A model generated the notes under the pieces. It was not told the origin of the DNA, did not search any database, and saw only the letters and a program-made list of their open reading frames with translations. A program made the position numbers and the translations under genes. Shown in pieces: positions 1 to 9,236 of a DNA stretch of 64,000 nucleotides. How positions within the stretch are numbered: the first letter of the stretch is position 1; each line of letters begins with the position of its first letter. The DNA is from Nioella ostreopsis (GTDB lineage: Bacteria > Pseudomonadota > Alphaproteobacteria > Rhodobacterales > Rhodobacteraceae), in the NCBI RefSeq assembly GCF_004000255.1, contig NZ_RCIQ01000008.1, positions 1 to 64,000 of the forward strand, written 5' to 3'.

Positions 1-784
1 GTTCCTCCATCTCGGGCACATCGCCATAGAGCGCGTCAAACTCCGCGAAGTTGTCGAAGGCGCGGCGGCTGGCGTTGTCGATGAAGGTCTCGGACGGAGC
101 CCCATTCGCCAGGATGATCTCATGCGCTTCGGTCTCGATGTGGTAGACGGTGTAACGCTCGCCCATCTCGGAGAGCGGCACGCGGGTGATCGTCGTGCCG
201 TTCACAAGAGCCCCCGCGTGGCAGATGACACCATCGACCAGCATGCCATGATCGGCGGTAACGGTCAGGTCGGAATGCGGCAGGCCCTCGCCCAGGGACC
301 CGGCGGCAAAGCGCACCGGCATCAGGCGCTCGGCGGGACCGAAGCGGGCAAAAACCGTCTGCCGGCCGATCCATTTGACAGGCACCGTCCCGCCCGATGT
401 TGTCAGGATTCGATCTCCGATTTCCAAGGCTTCCACCGCGCGGCGACCGACAGGGGTGGAAATCTCTGTTCCCGCCAGAAAGCACAAAGCATAGGCACTG
501 ACCGAGCTTCCGACCGACGAGAGCGCGCCATTATTTGATAGCACACGGATAATACCGCCGCCTCCGGGCTGAATGATCGGATCGCCATCGGACGTAATCC
601 CAAGAACCTTGTAGGTGCCCCCGTCCCAGAACACATCATCCCCAACGGCAACGGTTCCGTCGTTTGGGTTGGTGTCCTGTTCTAAAATGTCAGCGGTATT
701 TCCGAAGGGGCCCAAAAGCGTCAAGGATCCCCCGACTGATCCCGATGACACAACATAGGAAAACGCAAAAGACTCAGCAGCCAT
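1..784 (-). CDS. Hint-domain protein, 3' end cut by window edge
   Basis: The reading frame starts at an ATG at 784 and runs off the window edge, so the last part of the protein is missing. About 100 residues of unique, Gly/Ser-rich, beta-type sequence come first. A Hedgehog/intein-type module then begins at Cys101 (CFLAGTEIS), followed by the block VKWIGRQTV, the TADH motif (a TxxH of Hint block B) and HEIILANG. The Hint part matches ten other genes at 6982-20756; the N-terminal part matches none of them. No signal peptide is visible. It is separated from the main array by the ald-to-DDAH block, so the family occupies at least two loci. The function of the N-terminal part is unknown. Confidence 0.85.
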   Translation of the reverse strand, partial: MAAESFAFSYVVSSGSVGGSLTLLGPFGNTADILEQDTNPNDGTVAVGDDVFWDGGTYKVLGITSDGDPIIQPGGGGIIRVLSNNGALSSVGSSVSAYALCFLAGTEISTPVGRRAVEALEIGDRILTTSGGTVPVKWIGRQTVFARFGPAERLMPVRFAAGSLGEGLPHSDLTVTADHGMLVDGVICHAGALVNGTTITRVPLSEMGERYTVYHIETEAHEIILANGAPSETFIDNASRRAFDNFAEFDALYGDVPEMEE

Positions 785-988
785 CTCAAGCCCCACTCGT
801 TACAAAAACAACTACAACACAATTCTACGCGTTAATTGGCTACCTGCCAAGCGACTATTTTACATTAACATTTATTAACGAATTGACCCCGACTATTGAG
901 TTATTCTCTGAAATGGTGGGCGAGCGATCAATTCCTAAAGATGAATGACAATACTGTCTTCCCAAGAACTGCGGACCCGCATGAAAAT

Positions 989-1024
989 GCACCCCGGACG
1001 GGAAGGGTAGACCGTCCGGGGTGC
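989..1024 (-). terminator. Rho-independent terminator of ald
   Basis: A perfect 13-bp stem (gcaccccggacgg and its complement) with a 10-nt loop lies about 45 nt after the ald stop. On the minus strand it is followed by ATTTTC. Confidence 0.8.
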
Positions 1025-1068
1025 AATCCCTCCGGCCAACAACACCGGACGGGGGAGGATCGCTTGGA

Positions 1069-2187
1069 TCAGGCGGCCAGCGCGGCGGCGGCAGCCGTGT
1101 AGTCGTAGCCGAGATCACGGGCCACGGCCTCATAGGTCACCTGGTGGTTCCAGACATTGAGCCCGTTCGCCAGATGCGGATCGCGCGACAGCGCCTCTTT
1201 CCAGCCGAGATCGGCGATGCGCAGAGCATGCGGCAGGGTCACGTTGTTCAGCGCATAGGTCGAGGTGCGCGCGACCCCGCCGGGCATGTTGGCCACGCAG
1301 TAGTGCACGATCCCGTCAACGGTATAGATCGGGTCCGCGTGCGTGGTGGCCTTCGAGGTCTCGAAGCAGCCGCCCTGGTCGATGGCCACATCCACCATCA
1401 CCGCGCCGGGCTTCATGGTGGACAGCATGGCGCGGGTCACCAGCTTGGGCGCGGCAGCACCCGGCACCAGAACCGCCCCGATGACCAGATCGGCCTCGGC
1501 CACGCATTCCGCGAGGTTCGCGAGGTTCGAGAACCGGGTCTTGGCCGAGGATTCAAAATGCATCGACAGGCGTTCCAGAACGTCGGGGCTGCGATCGAGA
1601 ATGGTCACATCCGCGCCCAGACCAACGGCCATCTGCGCGGCGTTGAAACCGACGACGCCGCCACCGATCACGGCCACTTTCGCAGGCACCACGCCGGGCA
1701 CGCCGCCAAGCAGAACGCCGCGGCCGCCATGGGATTTTTCCAGCGCCGTCGCGCCCGCCTGGATCGACATCCGACCGGCCACCTGGCTCATCGGTTTCAG
1801 CAGCGGCAGACCGCCGCCCGCGCCGGTCACGGTTTCATAGGCGATGCAGGTCGCGCCGGACGCCACGAGGTCCTTGGTCTGCTCCGGATCGGGGGCGAGG
1901 TGGAGATAGGTGTAGAGGATCTGCCCCTCGCGCAGCATGGCGCGCTCACCGGCCTGCGGTTCCTTGACCTTCACGACCATGTCGGCCTTGGCGAAGATTT
2001 CTTCCGGGGTGTCGATGATGATAGCACCGGCAGCCACGTAATCCTCATCCATCGCGCCGATGCCGGATCCGGCATTGGTCTCGATCAGGACGCTATGGCC
2101 ATGGGCCACCAGTTCGCCCGCGCTTTCCGGCGTCAGGCCAACGCGGTATTCGTGGTTCTTGATTTCCTTGGGGCACCCGACGATCAT
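1069..2187 (-). CDS. ald: Alanine dehydrogenase
   Basis: Catalyses NAD-dependent interconversion of L-alanine with pyruvate plus ammonia in the cytoplasm. The 372-aa length is typical of the family. With the start at 2187 the catalytic residues fall at Lys75 (VVKVKEP) and His96 (YTYLHLAPD), the family's usual numbers, and the NAD-binding loop is [14 protein letters not shown]. An upstream in-frame codon at 2202 would add MEEVV, but a strong GGAGGAGG lies 5 nt before the 2187 ATG and decides the start. The gene is divergent from an Lrp-type regulator, the usual arrangement for alanine-induced ald, and is followed by a strong terminator. Confidence 0.97.
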   Translation of the reverse strand: MIVGCPKEIKNHEYRVGLTPESAGELVAHGHSVLIETNAGSGIGAMDEDYVAAGAIIIDTPEEIFAKADMVVKVKEPQAGERAMLREGQILYTYLHLAPDPEQTKDLVASGATCIAYETVTGAGGGLPLLKPMSQVAGRMSIQAGATALEKSHGGRGVLLGGVPGVVPAKVAVIGGGVVGFNAAQMAVGLGADVTILDRSPDVLERLSMHFESSAKTRFSNLANLAECVAEADLVIGAVLVPGAAAPKLVTRAMLSTMKPGAVMVDVAIDQGGCFETSKATTHADPIYTVDGIVHYCVANMPGGVARTSTYALNNVTLPHALRIADLGWKEALSRDPHLANGLNVWNHQVTYEAVARDLGYDYTAAAAALAA

Positions 2188-2321
2188 GACGACCTCCTCC
2201 ATCGCGGCGTTTCCTTTGCGTCAGAATACGCGCGGGTGAGCGCAATTTTCTTGATTTCTTCCCGCATTTTGACGATATCAGCGCAGCAATCTTGCGCAAA
2301 AACATCAAACGCCGGGAAAAA
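2188..2321. promoter_or_regulatory. Divergent ald / Lrp-type regulator control region
   Basis: This 134-bp interval separates ald (minus) from the Lrp/AsnC-type gene (plus). It is clearly more AT-rich than its flanks and has repeated A/T tracts spaced by gcgca-type motifs (gagcgcaattttcttg, cagcaatcttgcgc), the kind of loosely conserved sites Lrp octamers bind. Exact promoter elements cannot be assigned by eye. Confidence 0.5.
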
Positions 2322-2777
2322 ATGGACAACATCGACGCCCGTATCCTGCATGCCCTTCAACGCGATTCGAGCCGCCCGGTCGCCGATCTCGCCAATGAGC
2401 TTGGGCTCTCCGCCTCTGCCTGCCATCGCCGCATCAAGTCACTGGAGGCCTCGGGCATCATTGCGGGCTACTCTGCCCGGCTCAGCCGCCGCAAGATGGG
2501 CTTCAGCCTGCTGGTGTTCGTCGAAATCACGCTCCGCAGCCAGGAACGCAGTGTGCTGGACGGGTTCGAAGCCGCGGTCCGCGCCTCGCCCGACATCCTC
2601 GAATGCCACCTGACCAGCGGCCAGGCCGACTACACCCTGCGCGTGGTCGCCCGCGACATGGACGATTACGACCGCATCCACCGCGATTGCCTGGCCGCGC
2701 TGCCCGATGTCTCCTCCATGCACACCACTTTCGCGCTGCGTCCGATCAAGTTCTGGCAGGGCTACCCGGTGCGTTGA
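2322..2777 (+). CDS. Lrp/AsnC family regulator (probable ald activator)
   Basis: A 151-aa protein with an N-terminal winged helix-turn-helix (about residues 5-55; LSASACHRRIKSLEASGII is the recognition region) and a C-terminal RAM/ligand-binding domain (CHLTSGQADYTLRVVARD). The start is placed at the ATG at 2322 (MDNIDARIL), which matches the family; an upstream ATG at 2292 would add ten unlikely residues. Divergent location next to ald implies it is the alanine-responsive AldR/Lrp regulator. This role rests on context, not on a distinguishing residue. Confidence 0.92.
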   Translation: MDNIDARILHALQRDSSRPVADLANELGLSASACHRRIKSLEASGIIAGYSARLSRRKMGFSLLVFVEITLRSQERSVLDGFEAAVRASPDILECHLTSGQADYTLRVVARDMDDYDRIHRDCLAALPDVSSMHTTFALRPIKFWQGYPVR

Positions 2778-2852
2778 TATCTTGGGGCTTTGCCTCGGCC
2801 CCGGCCCCGGTTAGGGTCGGGCGGAACCAGTCACAGCGAAGGGGCAGAACAC

Positions 2853-3728
2853 ATGCAGGTCGTCTTTCACATGGGGGCACCGTGCACCGATGACGACAGA
2901 CTGATCCGCTCGCTGTTGAAGAACCGGGCCACACTGGCCAAGCAGGGCATCGCGGTGCCGACCCCGGCGCTTTATCGCGATGTCCTGAAGGACACGCTGC
3001 GCGCGCTTGATGGCGCCCCCGCCCCGGAAGAGTTGCAGCGCAATATCCTGACTTCTGCCAAGATCCCCGAAGGCACGGAACGCATTATCTTCTCCGATCC
3101 GCGCATGGTGTCGATCAACCGGCTGGTGGTGATCGGGGCACAGATCTGGCCGATGATCGACCGGGTCTCGCGCAGCTTGCGCAACCTCTTTCCCACGGCA
3201 GAGGTGGAATTCATGCTCGGGATGCGCGATCCCGCGACGCTGATCCCGGCGCTTTTCAAGACCTCGCGTTTCCGCCAGTTCGAGGAATTCACCGAAGACA
3301 TGCAGCCGCACGCCTTGGCCTGGTCCGAAATGCTGGCGCGCATGCGTGTGGCGGTGCCCGACTGCCCGGTGTCAGCCTGGTGCAACGAGGACACGCCCCT
3401 GATCTGGGGCGAGGTGATGCGCGAGCTGGCAGGCTGCGACCCGCTGGCCCCGCTCGATGGCGTGGATGACCTGATCGAGGATCTGATGGACCCTGCCGGT
3501 TTCCGCCGGATGCAGCGTTACCTGTCGGAAAACCCGCCGGAAAACGAAATGCTGCGCCGCCGGGTCGTGGCTGCTTTCCTTGACAAATACGCGCTCGACG
3601 ACGCGCTGGAGGAAGAGCTCGACACGCCGGGCTGGTCCGCCGAGATGCTCGACGACATGACCTCCTCCTATGAGGAAGACATGGACGCGGTCTCGCATAT
3701 TCCGGGTGTTACCCTGATCACGCCCTGA
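2853..3728 (+). CDS. Conserved hypothetical protein, 291 aa
   Basis: Starts at the ATG at 2853 behind an AAGGGG ribosome-binding site. The opening MQVVFHMGAPCTDDDRLIRS resembles the P-loop-like start of sulfotransferase-type proteins (hGxxKtGTT), but the Lys/Thr of a real PAPS loop are absent. The remainder is a soluble alpha/beta protein with an acidic C-terminal half (DDALEEELDTPGW). No signal peptide or membrane segment. A short intergenic spacer follows and the gene is convergent with gapR. I do not recognise a function. Confidence 0.8.
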   Translation: MQVVFHMGAPCTDDDRLIRSLLKNRATLAKQGIAVPTPALYRDVLKDTLRALDGAPAPEELQRNILTSAKIPEGTERIIFSDPRMVSINRLVVIGAQIWPMIDRVSRSLRNLFPTAEVEFMLGMRDPATLIPALFKTSRFRQFEEFTEDMQPHALAWSEMLARMRVAVPDCPVSAWCNEDTPLIWGEVMRELAGCDPLAPLDGVDDLIEDLMDPAGFRRMQRYLSENPPENEMLRRRVVAAFLDKYALDDALEEELDTPGWSAEMLDDMTSSYEEDMDAVSHIPGVTLITP

Positions 3729-3903
3729 GCCCTTCTTCTTGGCCCAAATACTCCCGCCGGAGGCATCCTGCCCGCGCCACGGGCGCCGACGTCTGACGGA
3801 CCGACACACCCTGCAACACGTCCGTGGCAACGCGACCCGAGGAGGGCGCCAGAGGCGCCTGACGAGGGGCGCTCCCCGGATCGACGCGCGATGCGCGGCG
3901 ACA

Positions 3904-4167
3904 TCACCGCATGCCAAGCGCTTCCTTGTACATCTCCATCACCGCCTCTTCCTCGGCGATATCATCCGGTTCGCGCTTGCGCAGCGCGATCACCTTGCGC
4001 ATCACCTTGGTGTCATAGCCACGGCCCTTGGCCTCGGCCATCACCTCCTTGATCTGGTCGGCGATGTCCTTCTTTTCCATCTCCAGTCGTTCCACCCGTT
4101 CGATGAACTGGCGCAGCTCATCTGCGGTCACGCGGTAGCTGTCAGGGGGGGAGTTCGTGTCGTCCAT
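3904..4167 (-). CDS. gapR: GapR-type nucleoid protein (DUF2312/UPF0335)
   Basis: An 87-aa protein with the full DUF2312 pattern: TADELRQFIERVERLEMEKKDIADQ forming a long coiled coil, then IKEVMAEAKGRGYDTKVMRKVIALRKRE and an acidic tail. In Caulobacter this family (GapR) forms a clamp on overtwisted, AT-rich DNA and helps topoisomerases ahead of replication forks. It is an ordinary core gene of alphaproteobacteria. Convergent with the upstream hypothetical gene, from which about 175 nt separate it. Confidence 0.93.
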   Translation of the reverse strand: MDDTNSPPDSYRVTADELRQFIERVERLEMEKKDIADQIKEVMAEAKGRGYDTKVMRKVIALRKREPDDIAEEEAVMEMYKEALGMR

Positions 4168-4299
4168 CGGGCCTGCCTCTCATTGCCGGATCTCACCAGA
4201 GCCCCGGTCTAGCCCCCCTGCCCGCCCCCTGCAAGACTTGCGAAGCACGGCCGGCTCGGCTAGGCGACTATCAGGGACGGAACGAAGGGATCTCTGCAC

Positions 4300-4515
4300 A
4301 TGGAATGGCTTGTTTGGCTCGGCGCGGCGCTCACAGCTGTGGGGCTCATCATCATCGCCTATTGCATCGCCTCGGCCGTCCGGGTGCGCCGGGCGGACCT
4401 GCCCGATGTGGAAACCCGCGCCCGGCTGCAGCGCATCGTGTTTCTCAACATGGGGGCGCTGTTGATCTCGGCGCTTGGCCTGATGTCTGTGGTGATGGGT
4501 GTTTTCCTCGCCTGA
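4300..4515 (+). CDS. Small two-helix membrane protein
   Basis: A 71-aa protein with two clear hydrophobic helices (about residues 4-26 and 46-70) joined by a charged loop (RVRRADLPDVETRARLQR). It starts at the ATG at 4300. The bases ahead (GGGATCTCTGCAC) give only a weak ribosome-binding site. It ends 24 nt before the stop of the convergent DUF1223 gene. Function unknown; probably an inner-membrane protein. Confidence 0.7.
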   Translation: MEWLVWLGAALTAVGLIIIAYCIASAVRVRRADLPDVETRARLQRIVFLNMGALLISALGLMSVVMGVFLA

Positions 4516-4539
4516 CGGCGAGAAAGGCGTCCAAGCCGA

Positions 4540-5241
4540 TCAGTCCAGCCGCGCTGCACCAAGGATCTGGCCCGGTCCCGCCATCTGGACAATCGCAGCA
4601 ATGGGCAGGGCCGAGTCGTCGACCAGCTGAAGCTCGTAAGGTTCGGCGCCAGACCAAGTGCCGACCCGCATCCATTCGGTGACGATATTGCTGTATTCCA
4701 CGGTGCGGCCCGCATTCTCTCCGCGCCGGATCTCCACCATTTCACTGGGCATATAGCGCACGATCTGAACGATCATGCCGGGTTCCTCCAGCGCCATCGA
4801 GGCCACGGCGCGCAGCACGATGCCCCCCTCGACACGCGACAGGCTGACCTCCACCGGATAATCCACAACCCGGTATTGGGCGATCAGTTCCGCCACATCC
4901 ATCGGCTCGTAGCCCACCACCCGTTCCACACCGCCCACGATCATCTGCGGCGTATAGACCATCCGCTGACCGGCATGGCGGGCATAGGCGTGCTGGCGGC
5001 GGGTGAACTGACCGGAGGCAAAGGTATCGGCCCATCCGATATAATCCCAGTAGTCCACATGCAGCGCCAATGCGATCACGTCCTCCCGCCCGGCCAGTTG
5101 CGTCAGCAACGCATCGGCAGGCGGACAGGCCGAGCAGCCTTGCGAGGTGAACAGCTCCACCACGACCGGGCTGTCGGCACGGGCCGCGGGGGCAGTCAGC
5201 GAAAGCAGACCTAGGGCAATGGAGGCGATGAAGCTGCGCAT
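4540..5241 (-). CDS. DUF1223 family exported thioredoxin-like protein
   Basis: A 233-aa protein with a cleavable signal peptide (MRSFIASIALGLLSLTAPAARA), then VVVELFTSQGCSACPPAD, a CxxC-containing thioredoxin-like start typical of DUF1223. LHVDYWDYIGW and VYTPQMIVGG are further family blocks. The real start is at 5241; the open frame extends much further upstream without support. Likely periplasmic. The reaction is not known for the family. Neighbouring genes give no functional hint. Confidence 0.85.
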   Translation of the reverse strand: MRSFIASIALGLLSLTAPAARADSPVVVELFTSQGCSACPPADALLTQLAGREDVIALALHVDYWDYIGWADTFASGQFTRRQHAYARHAGQRMVYTPQMIVGGVERVVGYEPMDVAELIAQYRVVDYPVEVSLSRVEGGIVLRAVASMALEEPGMIVQIVRYMPSEMVEIRRGENAGRTVEYSNIVTEWMRVGTWSGAEPYELQLVDDSALPIAAIVQMAGPGQILGAARLD

Positions 5242-5324
5242 GATGTCCGTCAGTATTCCCTTCTGTCCCCTGATAGGTAGTGAACCCGGTCCGGGGACGC
5301 CAATCAAGCCTTTGCGAGTTCGCG

Positions 5325-5777
5325 TTACAGCCAACGCCGGGTTTGTTGAAGATAGCGCCGCGCCTCCAGCCCGAAGGTATCGACCAAGGTTTCCTCTTCC
5401 GGCACGATGAACCGCAGGGTCAGAACCGATACGAAAAGACCCGGCAGCAGGATCGGGCTCAGCACCCCCAGCCACAGCACATAGCCCGTCAGCATCGCCA
5501 CCATGGCGAGGTAGATCGGGTTGCGCGACCAGCGATAGGGGCCTTCCACGATCAGCGCCTTGGGGGTGTGATGAGGCTCGATCGGGGTCTTCTTGCGCCA
5601 GAACCAGATGGCCGACCAGCCGATCAGCGCCAGCCCGCCCGCAATCATCAACAGGCCCACCCCCCAGAACAGCGGGCCGAACGCCACAACAAGCGGCAAT
5701 TCCCGCGCCAAAAGCCACGCCGCCGCACAAAAGCCTGCAAACCAGATCGGCGGCCAGTCGGGGAATCCCTTGAACAT
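5325..5777 (-). CDS. Isoprenylcysteine carboxyl methyltransferase-like membrane protein
   Basis: A 150-aa protein with about four membrane helices and the block VEGPYRWSRNPIYLAMV, the RNPxY motif shared by the ICMT/PEMT methyltransferase superfamily, followed by IVPEEETLVDTFG near the C-terminus, which would bind S-adenosylmethionine. The start is at the ATG at 5777, 7 nt after the stop of the DOPA-dioxygenase-like gene, so the two are probably co-transcribed. The bacterial substrate (often a lipid) cannot be read from the sequence. Confidence 0.8.
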   Translation of the reverse strand: MFKGFPDWPPIWFAGFCAAAWLLARELPLVVAFGPLFWGVGLLMIAGGLALIGWSAIWFWRKKTPIEPHHTPKALIVEGPYRWSRNPIYLAMVAMLTGYVLWLGVLSPILLPGLFVSVLTLRFIVPEEETLVDTFGLEARRYLQQTRRWL

Positions 5778-5784
5778 CGCGCCC

Positions 5785-6129
5785 CTACCCTTTCGCGAAA
5801 ATCGACAGGTCCAGCGGCAACCCGCATCCCAGCCAGATCCCGTGATCTCGATGATCGGCCAGGTCATCCCCGCTTTCGGGATGGGCGAAGACGATCAGGC
5901 CCCGTCGGTTCAGCGCCAGCCACGGCAACAGCTCGGCGAATTGCGCAGGCGTCGCCGCCAGTTGACAGGACCAGTGCGGATGCGGTCCCACGCAGGTCTC
6001 GTGCACCCGCCCCATGACCACGCCGAAACGGTCACGCGCGGCCGCGCACAGGGCACGCGCCTGCGCCACCGTGCCCTCATCGAAATAGACATGGGCGTGA
6101 TAGCCTGTGATCCCGCCCGTATCCCTCAT
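5785..6129 (-). CDS. DOPA 4,5-dioxygenase-like protein
   Basis: A 114-aa protein with the family motifs ITGYHAHVYFD, GPHPHWSCQL and HRDHGIWLG, giving the conserved metal-binding histidines. The family includes fungal and plant extradiol DOPA dioxygenases, but most bacterial members are uncharacterised. Its start overlaps the end of the DDAH-like gene by 4 nt, which indicates translational coupling in one operon with that gene and the ICMT-like gene downstream. Confidence 0.85.
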   Translation of the reverse strand: MRDTGGITGYHAHVYFDEGTVAQARALCAAARDRFGVVMGRVHETCVGPHPHWSCQLAATPAQFAELLPWLALNRRGLIVFAHPESGDDLADHRDHGIWLGCGLPLDLSIFAKG

Positions 6130-6929
6130 GTCAGCCCGCCGGCCAGCGAGAACCGCAGCGACAGGCAGGACAGCCCGCCATCCAGCAACGCCGCCTGCGT
6201 CATCGGCAGCTCCGCCACGGTGTAGCCCGCCTTGTCCAACCGCTCCACGGTGCGCGGGTGACCGGCGCTGACAAAGACATGATCGTTGAAGCGGATCGCA
6301 TTGGCCGCCGCATGTTCAAGCGGCGCCGTCTCGATCACCCGGTAGCCGTCGAAACAGCCGGTTGCCGCAAGCTTCGGCGTGGCAAGGATGGTTTCCGCAT
6401 CCAGAAGACTGCTTTCGGTCTTGAAATGCAGGATATCGGCGGGCGTTTCGACAATGCGCAGGGTATAGCCCAGATCCTCGACCAGCGGGCGCAGCGCCTC
6501 TACCCCTGCCAAATCGGTCCGCGCCGACAGGCCCACCATGACCTCCGTGTCGGAGCAGAGGATATCGCCCCCATCGACGAAGCCTGTGCCGGGCAGATCC
6601 CGCACCTCGGGGAACATCCCCTCCAACACGGGTTTCAGTGCCTGCGCCTCGCCAAGCCGGGTAGGCGCGCCGGGGCGCAGCACGATGGCGGTGCCCTTCA
6701 GACACAGGGCCGGGTCCTCGATGAAGCAGCTGTCAGGGTAATCTTCCAGCGGTTCCAGCACCGTCACCATCGCCCCCGCATGGCGCAGGGCGTCCATATA
6801 GGTAGCGTGCTCGGCATCGAAGAGGTCCGGGTCGGGCGCGCCCATGTCAAAGGCGCGCAAACCTTGAGTGCAGGACCGCGCGGGACGGCGGCACAAGGCA
6901 TGGGTGAAGCGGAAGGAATGATCGGTCAT
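6126..6929 (-). CDS. Dimethylarginine dimethylaminohydrolase-like enzyme
   Basis: A 267-aa member of the guanidino-group-modifying superfamily. DDAH features are present: YPDSCFIEDPAL near the start, the GFVDGGDIL substrate block, LHFKTESSLL with the catalytic His, and a C-terminal GGLSCLSLRF carrying the nucleophilic Cys. The expected reaction is N-methylated arginine to citrulline plus methylamines. The start is set at the ATG at 6929; a GTG three codons upstream is possible. First gene of a small operon with the DOPA-dioxygenase-like gene. Other guanidino hydrolases of the superfamily cannot be excluded. Confidence 0.85.
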   Translation of the reverse strand: MTDHSFRFTHALCRRPARSCTQGLRAFDMGAPDPDLFDAEHATYMDALRHAGAMVTVLEPLEDYPDSCFIEDPALCLKGTAIVLRPGAPTRLGEAQALKPVLEGMFPEVRDLPGTGFVDGGDILCSDTEVMVGLSARTDLAGVEALRPLVEDLGYTLRIVETPADILHFKTESSLLDAETILATPKLAATGCFDGYRVIETAPLEHAAANAIRFNDHVFVSAGHPRTVERLDKAGYTVAELPMTQAALLDGGLSCLSLRFSLAGGLT

Positions 6930-6981
6930 GACGGTCACTGTGCCGCCATTCCCGGTCTTGTGCCAGCCGAAAAGGCAGGAC

Positions 6982-8031
6982 CTATGCTGCGCGTTGTCCG
7001 GCCAGCTTTGCCTTGAGCCGCTCAGGCACCTGCCGCGCAGACATTACACGCGGATAGGGCAGTTCCTGCATTTCGGGCACGTCGCCATAGAGCGCCTCGA
7101 ACTCCGCATAATTGTCGAAGACCCGGCGCGAGACGTTGTCGATGAACGTCTCTGTCAGCGCCCCATTGGCAAGGATGATCTCATGTTCCTCGGTCTCGAT
7201 GTGGTAGACGGTGTAGCTCGCCCCCATCTCGGCCAGGGGCACCTGCGTGATGGTCGTTCCATTAACCAGCGCGCCAGCATGGCAGATCACCCCATCGACC
7301 AGCATCCCGTGATCGGCGGTCACCGTCAGGTCGGTACGGGGGATGCCATCGCCAAGCGACCCGGTAGCAAAGCGCACTGGCATCAGCCGTTCGGCGGGAC
7401 CGAAGCGGGTGGAGACGGTTTGGCGACCAATCCATTTGACCGGGACGATCCCGCCTTCTGCGGTCGCAAGGTTTGTACCGATTTGCAGGTCTTCGACCAT
7501 GACAGGCCCGTTGCTTGTCTCGATCAAGGTTTCGGCAGCAAAGCAGACCGGGGCCCCGGGGGTTGGGTCGTTCTGCAACGTAAAGGTCTCGGCCCCATCC
7601 GTGCCTCCAACGGACACTGTTTGCCCATCGGTGGCAATGTCAGGATAAGTGAGATCCTCGATGACTGTGCCGCTGTCGTTTCTCAGGATGATCTGATCGC
7701 CTGAATTGCTCATCGCGGCCCAGTCCGAGGATAGCCCGCTGCGAGTAATGAGCACGGTATTTGGCGGAAGTGGGCCGTAGATCGACAGAAAGTCAGACTC
7801 GGTAATGCGTTGTGAGTTGTAGACGATCCCGTACTGTCCCGCCTGCAAGGTGAACCCGGCATCGAAGCTCGTTACGCCGCCACCCGCATCGGTGATCGTC
7901 CAACCATCCAGGCTGACTGCGGTCGTGCCATCATTTCGAAGTTCGACCCATTCAAGGACAACGTCAGAATAGGGATGAGCAGAGCTGCTGTCATAGTGAA
8001 TTTCAGTGATCTGAATATCGGTGTCAGCCAT
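6982..8031 (-). CDS. Lamin-tail-like domain plus Hint-domain protein
   Basis: A 349-aa protein. Residues 5 to about 125 (ITEIHYDSSS..., VLEWVELRNDGTTAVSLDGWTI, QIILRNDSGTVIEDLTY) have the pattern of LTD (lamin-tail) beta domains, which occur in bacterial secreted nucleases and surface proteins. Hint starts at Cys163 (CFAAETLIET), with VKWIGRQTV, TADH and HEIILANG. Unlike most paralogs it has AET rather than AGT after the Cys. The tail carries the array-wide ELPYPRVMSARQVP. Good ribosome-binding site (AAGGAAC) before the ATG. No signal peptide. The left-most complete member of the array. Confidence 0.88.
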   Translation of the reverse strand: MADTDIQITEIHYDSSSAHPYSDVVLEWVELRNDGTTAVSLDGWTITDAGGGVTSFDAGFTLQAGQYGIVYNSQRITESDFLSIYGPLPPNTVLITRSGLSSDWAAMSNSGDQIILRNDSGTVIEDLTYPDIATDGQTVSVGGTDGAETFTLQNDPTPGAPVCFAAETLIETSNGPVMVEDLQIGTNLATAEGGIVPVKWIGRQTVSTRFGPAERLMPVRFATGSLGDGIPRTDLTVTADHGMLVDGVICHAGALVNGTTITQVPLAEMGASYTVYHIETEEHEIILANGALTETFIDNVSRRVFDNYAEFEALYGDVPEMQELPYPRVMSARQVPERLKAKLAGQRAA

Positions 8032-8222
8032 ATTTTGAGTTCCTTTAACGGGTCAGCCCTTTATAGCTATCCGATAGCAGGGTTTCGGGCGAGCCTTTTT
8101 GGCTCGACATGACCGGCCCTTCTAGGAAATGGCCGGGGCTTGCCCCCTAGAGGTAAGGCACCGAGACGCGAAGGGTCTGCAGCCCACCGGAGCAGGCCGC
8201 AGGGCATGAAGGGGCCGGCTGA

Positions 8223-9119
8223 TCAGGCCGCGTCGACTGCCTTCAAGCGTTCGCGGATCAGCGCAGGCACCTGCCGCGCGGACATCGCCCGAGGGTACGA
8301 CAGTTCTTCCATCTCGGGCACGTCGCCGTAGAGCGCTTCGAACTCCGCATAATTGTCGAAGACCCGGCGGGAGACGTTGTCGATGAAGGTCTCCGCGGGT
8401 GCGCCATTCGCAAGGATGATTTCGTGCGCCTCGGTCTCGACGTGATAGACGGTGTAGGTCTGGCCCATCTCAGCAAGCGGCACCTGCGTGATCATCGTGC
8501 CGTTTACCAGCGCGCCAGCATGGCAGATCACCCCGTCCACCAGCATCCCGTGATCGGCAGTGACGGTCAGCTCCGTATGCGGCAGGCCCTCGCCCAGAGA
8601 CCCGGCAGCAAAGCGCACCGGCATCAGCCGCTCGGCAGGGCCGAAGCGGGTAGAGACCGTCTGGCGGCCGATCCACTTGACCACAACGGCGTCTCCTTCT
8701 GATGTCAGCACAGCATCGCCTATCGTCAGCCTCTCGACAGCGACCTGCCCCTCTGCTGTGGCAATCCCGCTGCCTTCATGGAAACACACCGGAAAGGAAA
8801 CCCCCGGCGACAAGGTGAAATCACTTAGGTTCGAAGGGAATCCTAACGGCGGAAAGTGATTGCCGAAAATCTGAGTATCTCCGAACTGTAACTCTGCATA
8901 AAAGTAGATATGCCCTTCGAATGTGGCTGTCCCAACGAATGTGACATCGCCCGCGCCGCTGAAACCCGTACCATAGGTTAAGGTATCACCGACTTCGAAC
9001 GTGGTAGACCCCGCGCCGGTCTCTTCTTCATCAGTGATGGTGCTTGGGGCGATCAGCTGCGTCGCAAACGACCCGTCGGACAAGTATATCGCGCTTGCCA
9101 CAAATGCATATTCTGCCAC
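8223..9119 (-). CDS. Hint-domain protein with variable N-terminus
   Basis: A 298-aa protein read from a GTG start at 9119 with GGGGGAAG ahead. Residues 1-110 are beta-type (FEVGDTLTYGTGFSG, VTFVGTATFEGHIYFYAE). Hint begins at Cys112 (CFHEGSGIAT) and runs through TADHGML and HEIILANGAPAETF, ending in the shared tail SYPRAMSARQVP and an AA C-terminus. The Hint block is nearly the same as in its neighbours while the N-terminal part is unique. About 190 nt of non-coding DNA follow. Confidence 0.87.
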   Translation of the reverse strand: MAEYAFVASAIYLSDGSFATQLIAPSTITDEEETGAGSTTFEVGDTLTYGTGFSGAGDVTFVGTATFEGHIYFYAELQFGDTQIFGNHFPPLGFPSNLSDFTLSPGVSFPVCFHEGSGIATAEGQVAVERLTIGDAVLTSEGDAVVVKWIGRQTVSTRFGPAERLMPVRFAAGSLGEGLPHTELTVTADHGMLVDGVICHAGALVNGTMITQVPLAEMGQTYTVYHVETEAHEIILANGAPAETFIDNVSRRVFDNYAEFEALYGDVPEMEELSYPRAMSARQVPALIRERLKAVDAA

Positions 9120-9236
9120 TGTTCGTCTTCCCCCAATAAGTTGGCGAAAGAGTTTCCTGCTCTGACGCGCACGTCAAATCAAATACTCTGATTGTTCAAC
9201 TTGCTGTTCGAAAAGACACGGTCCAAACCGACCGCT

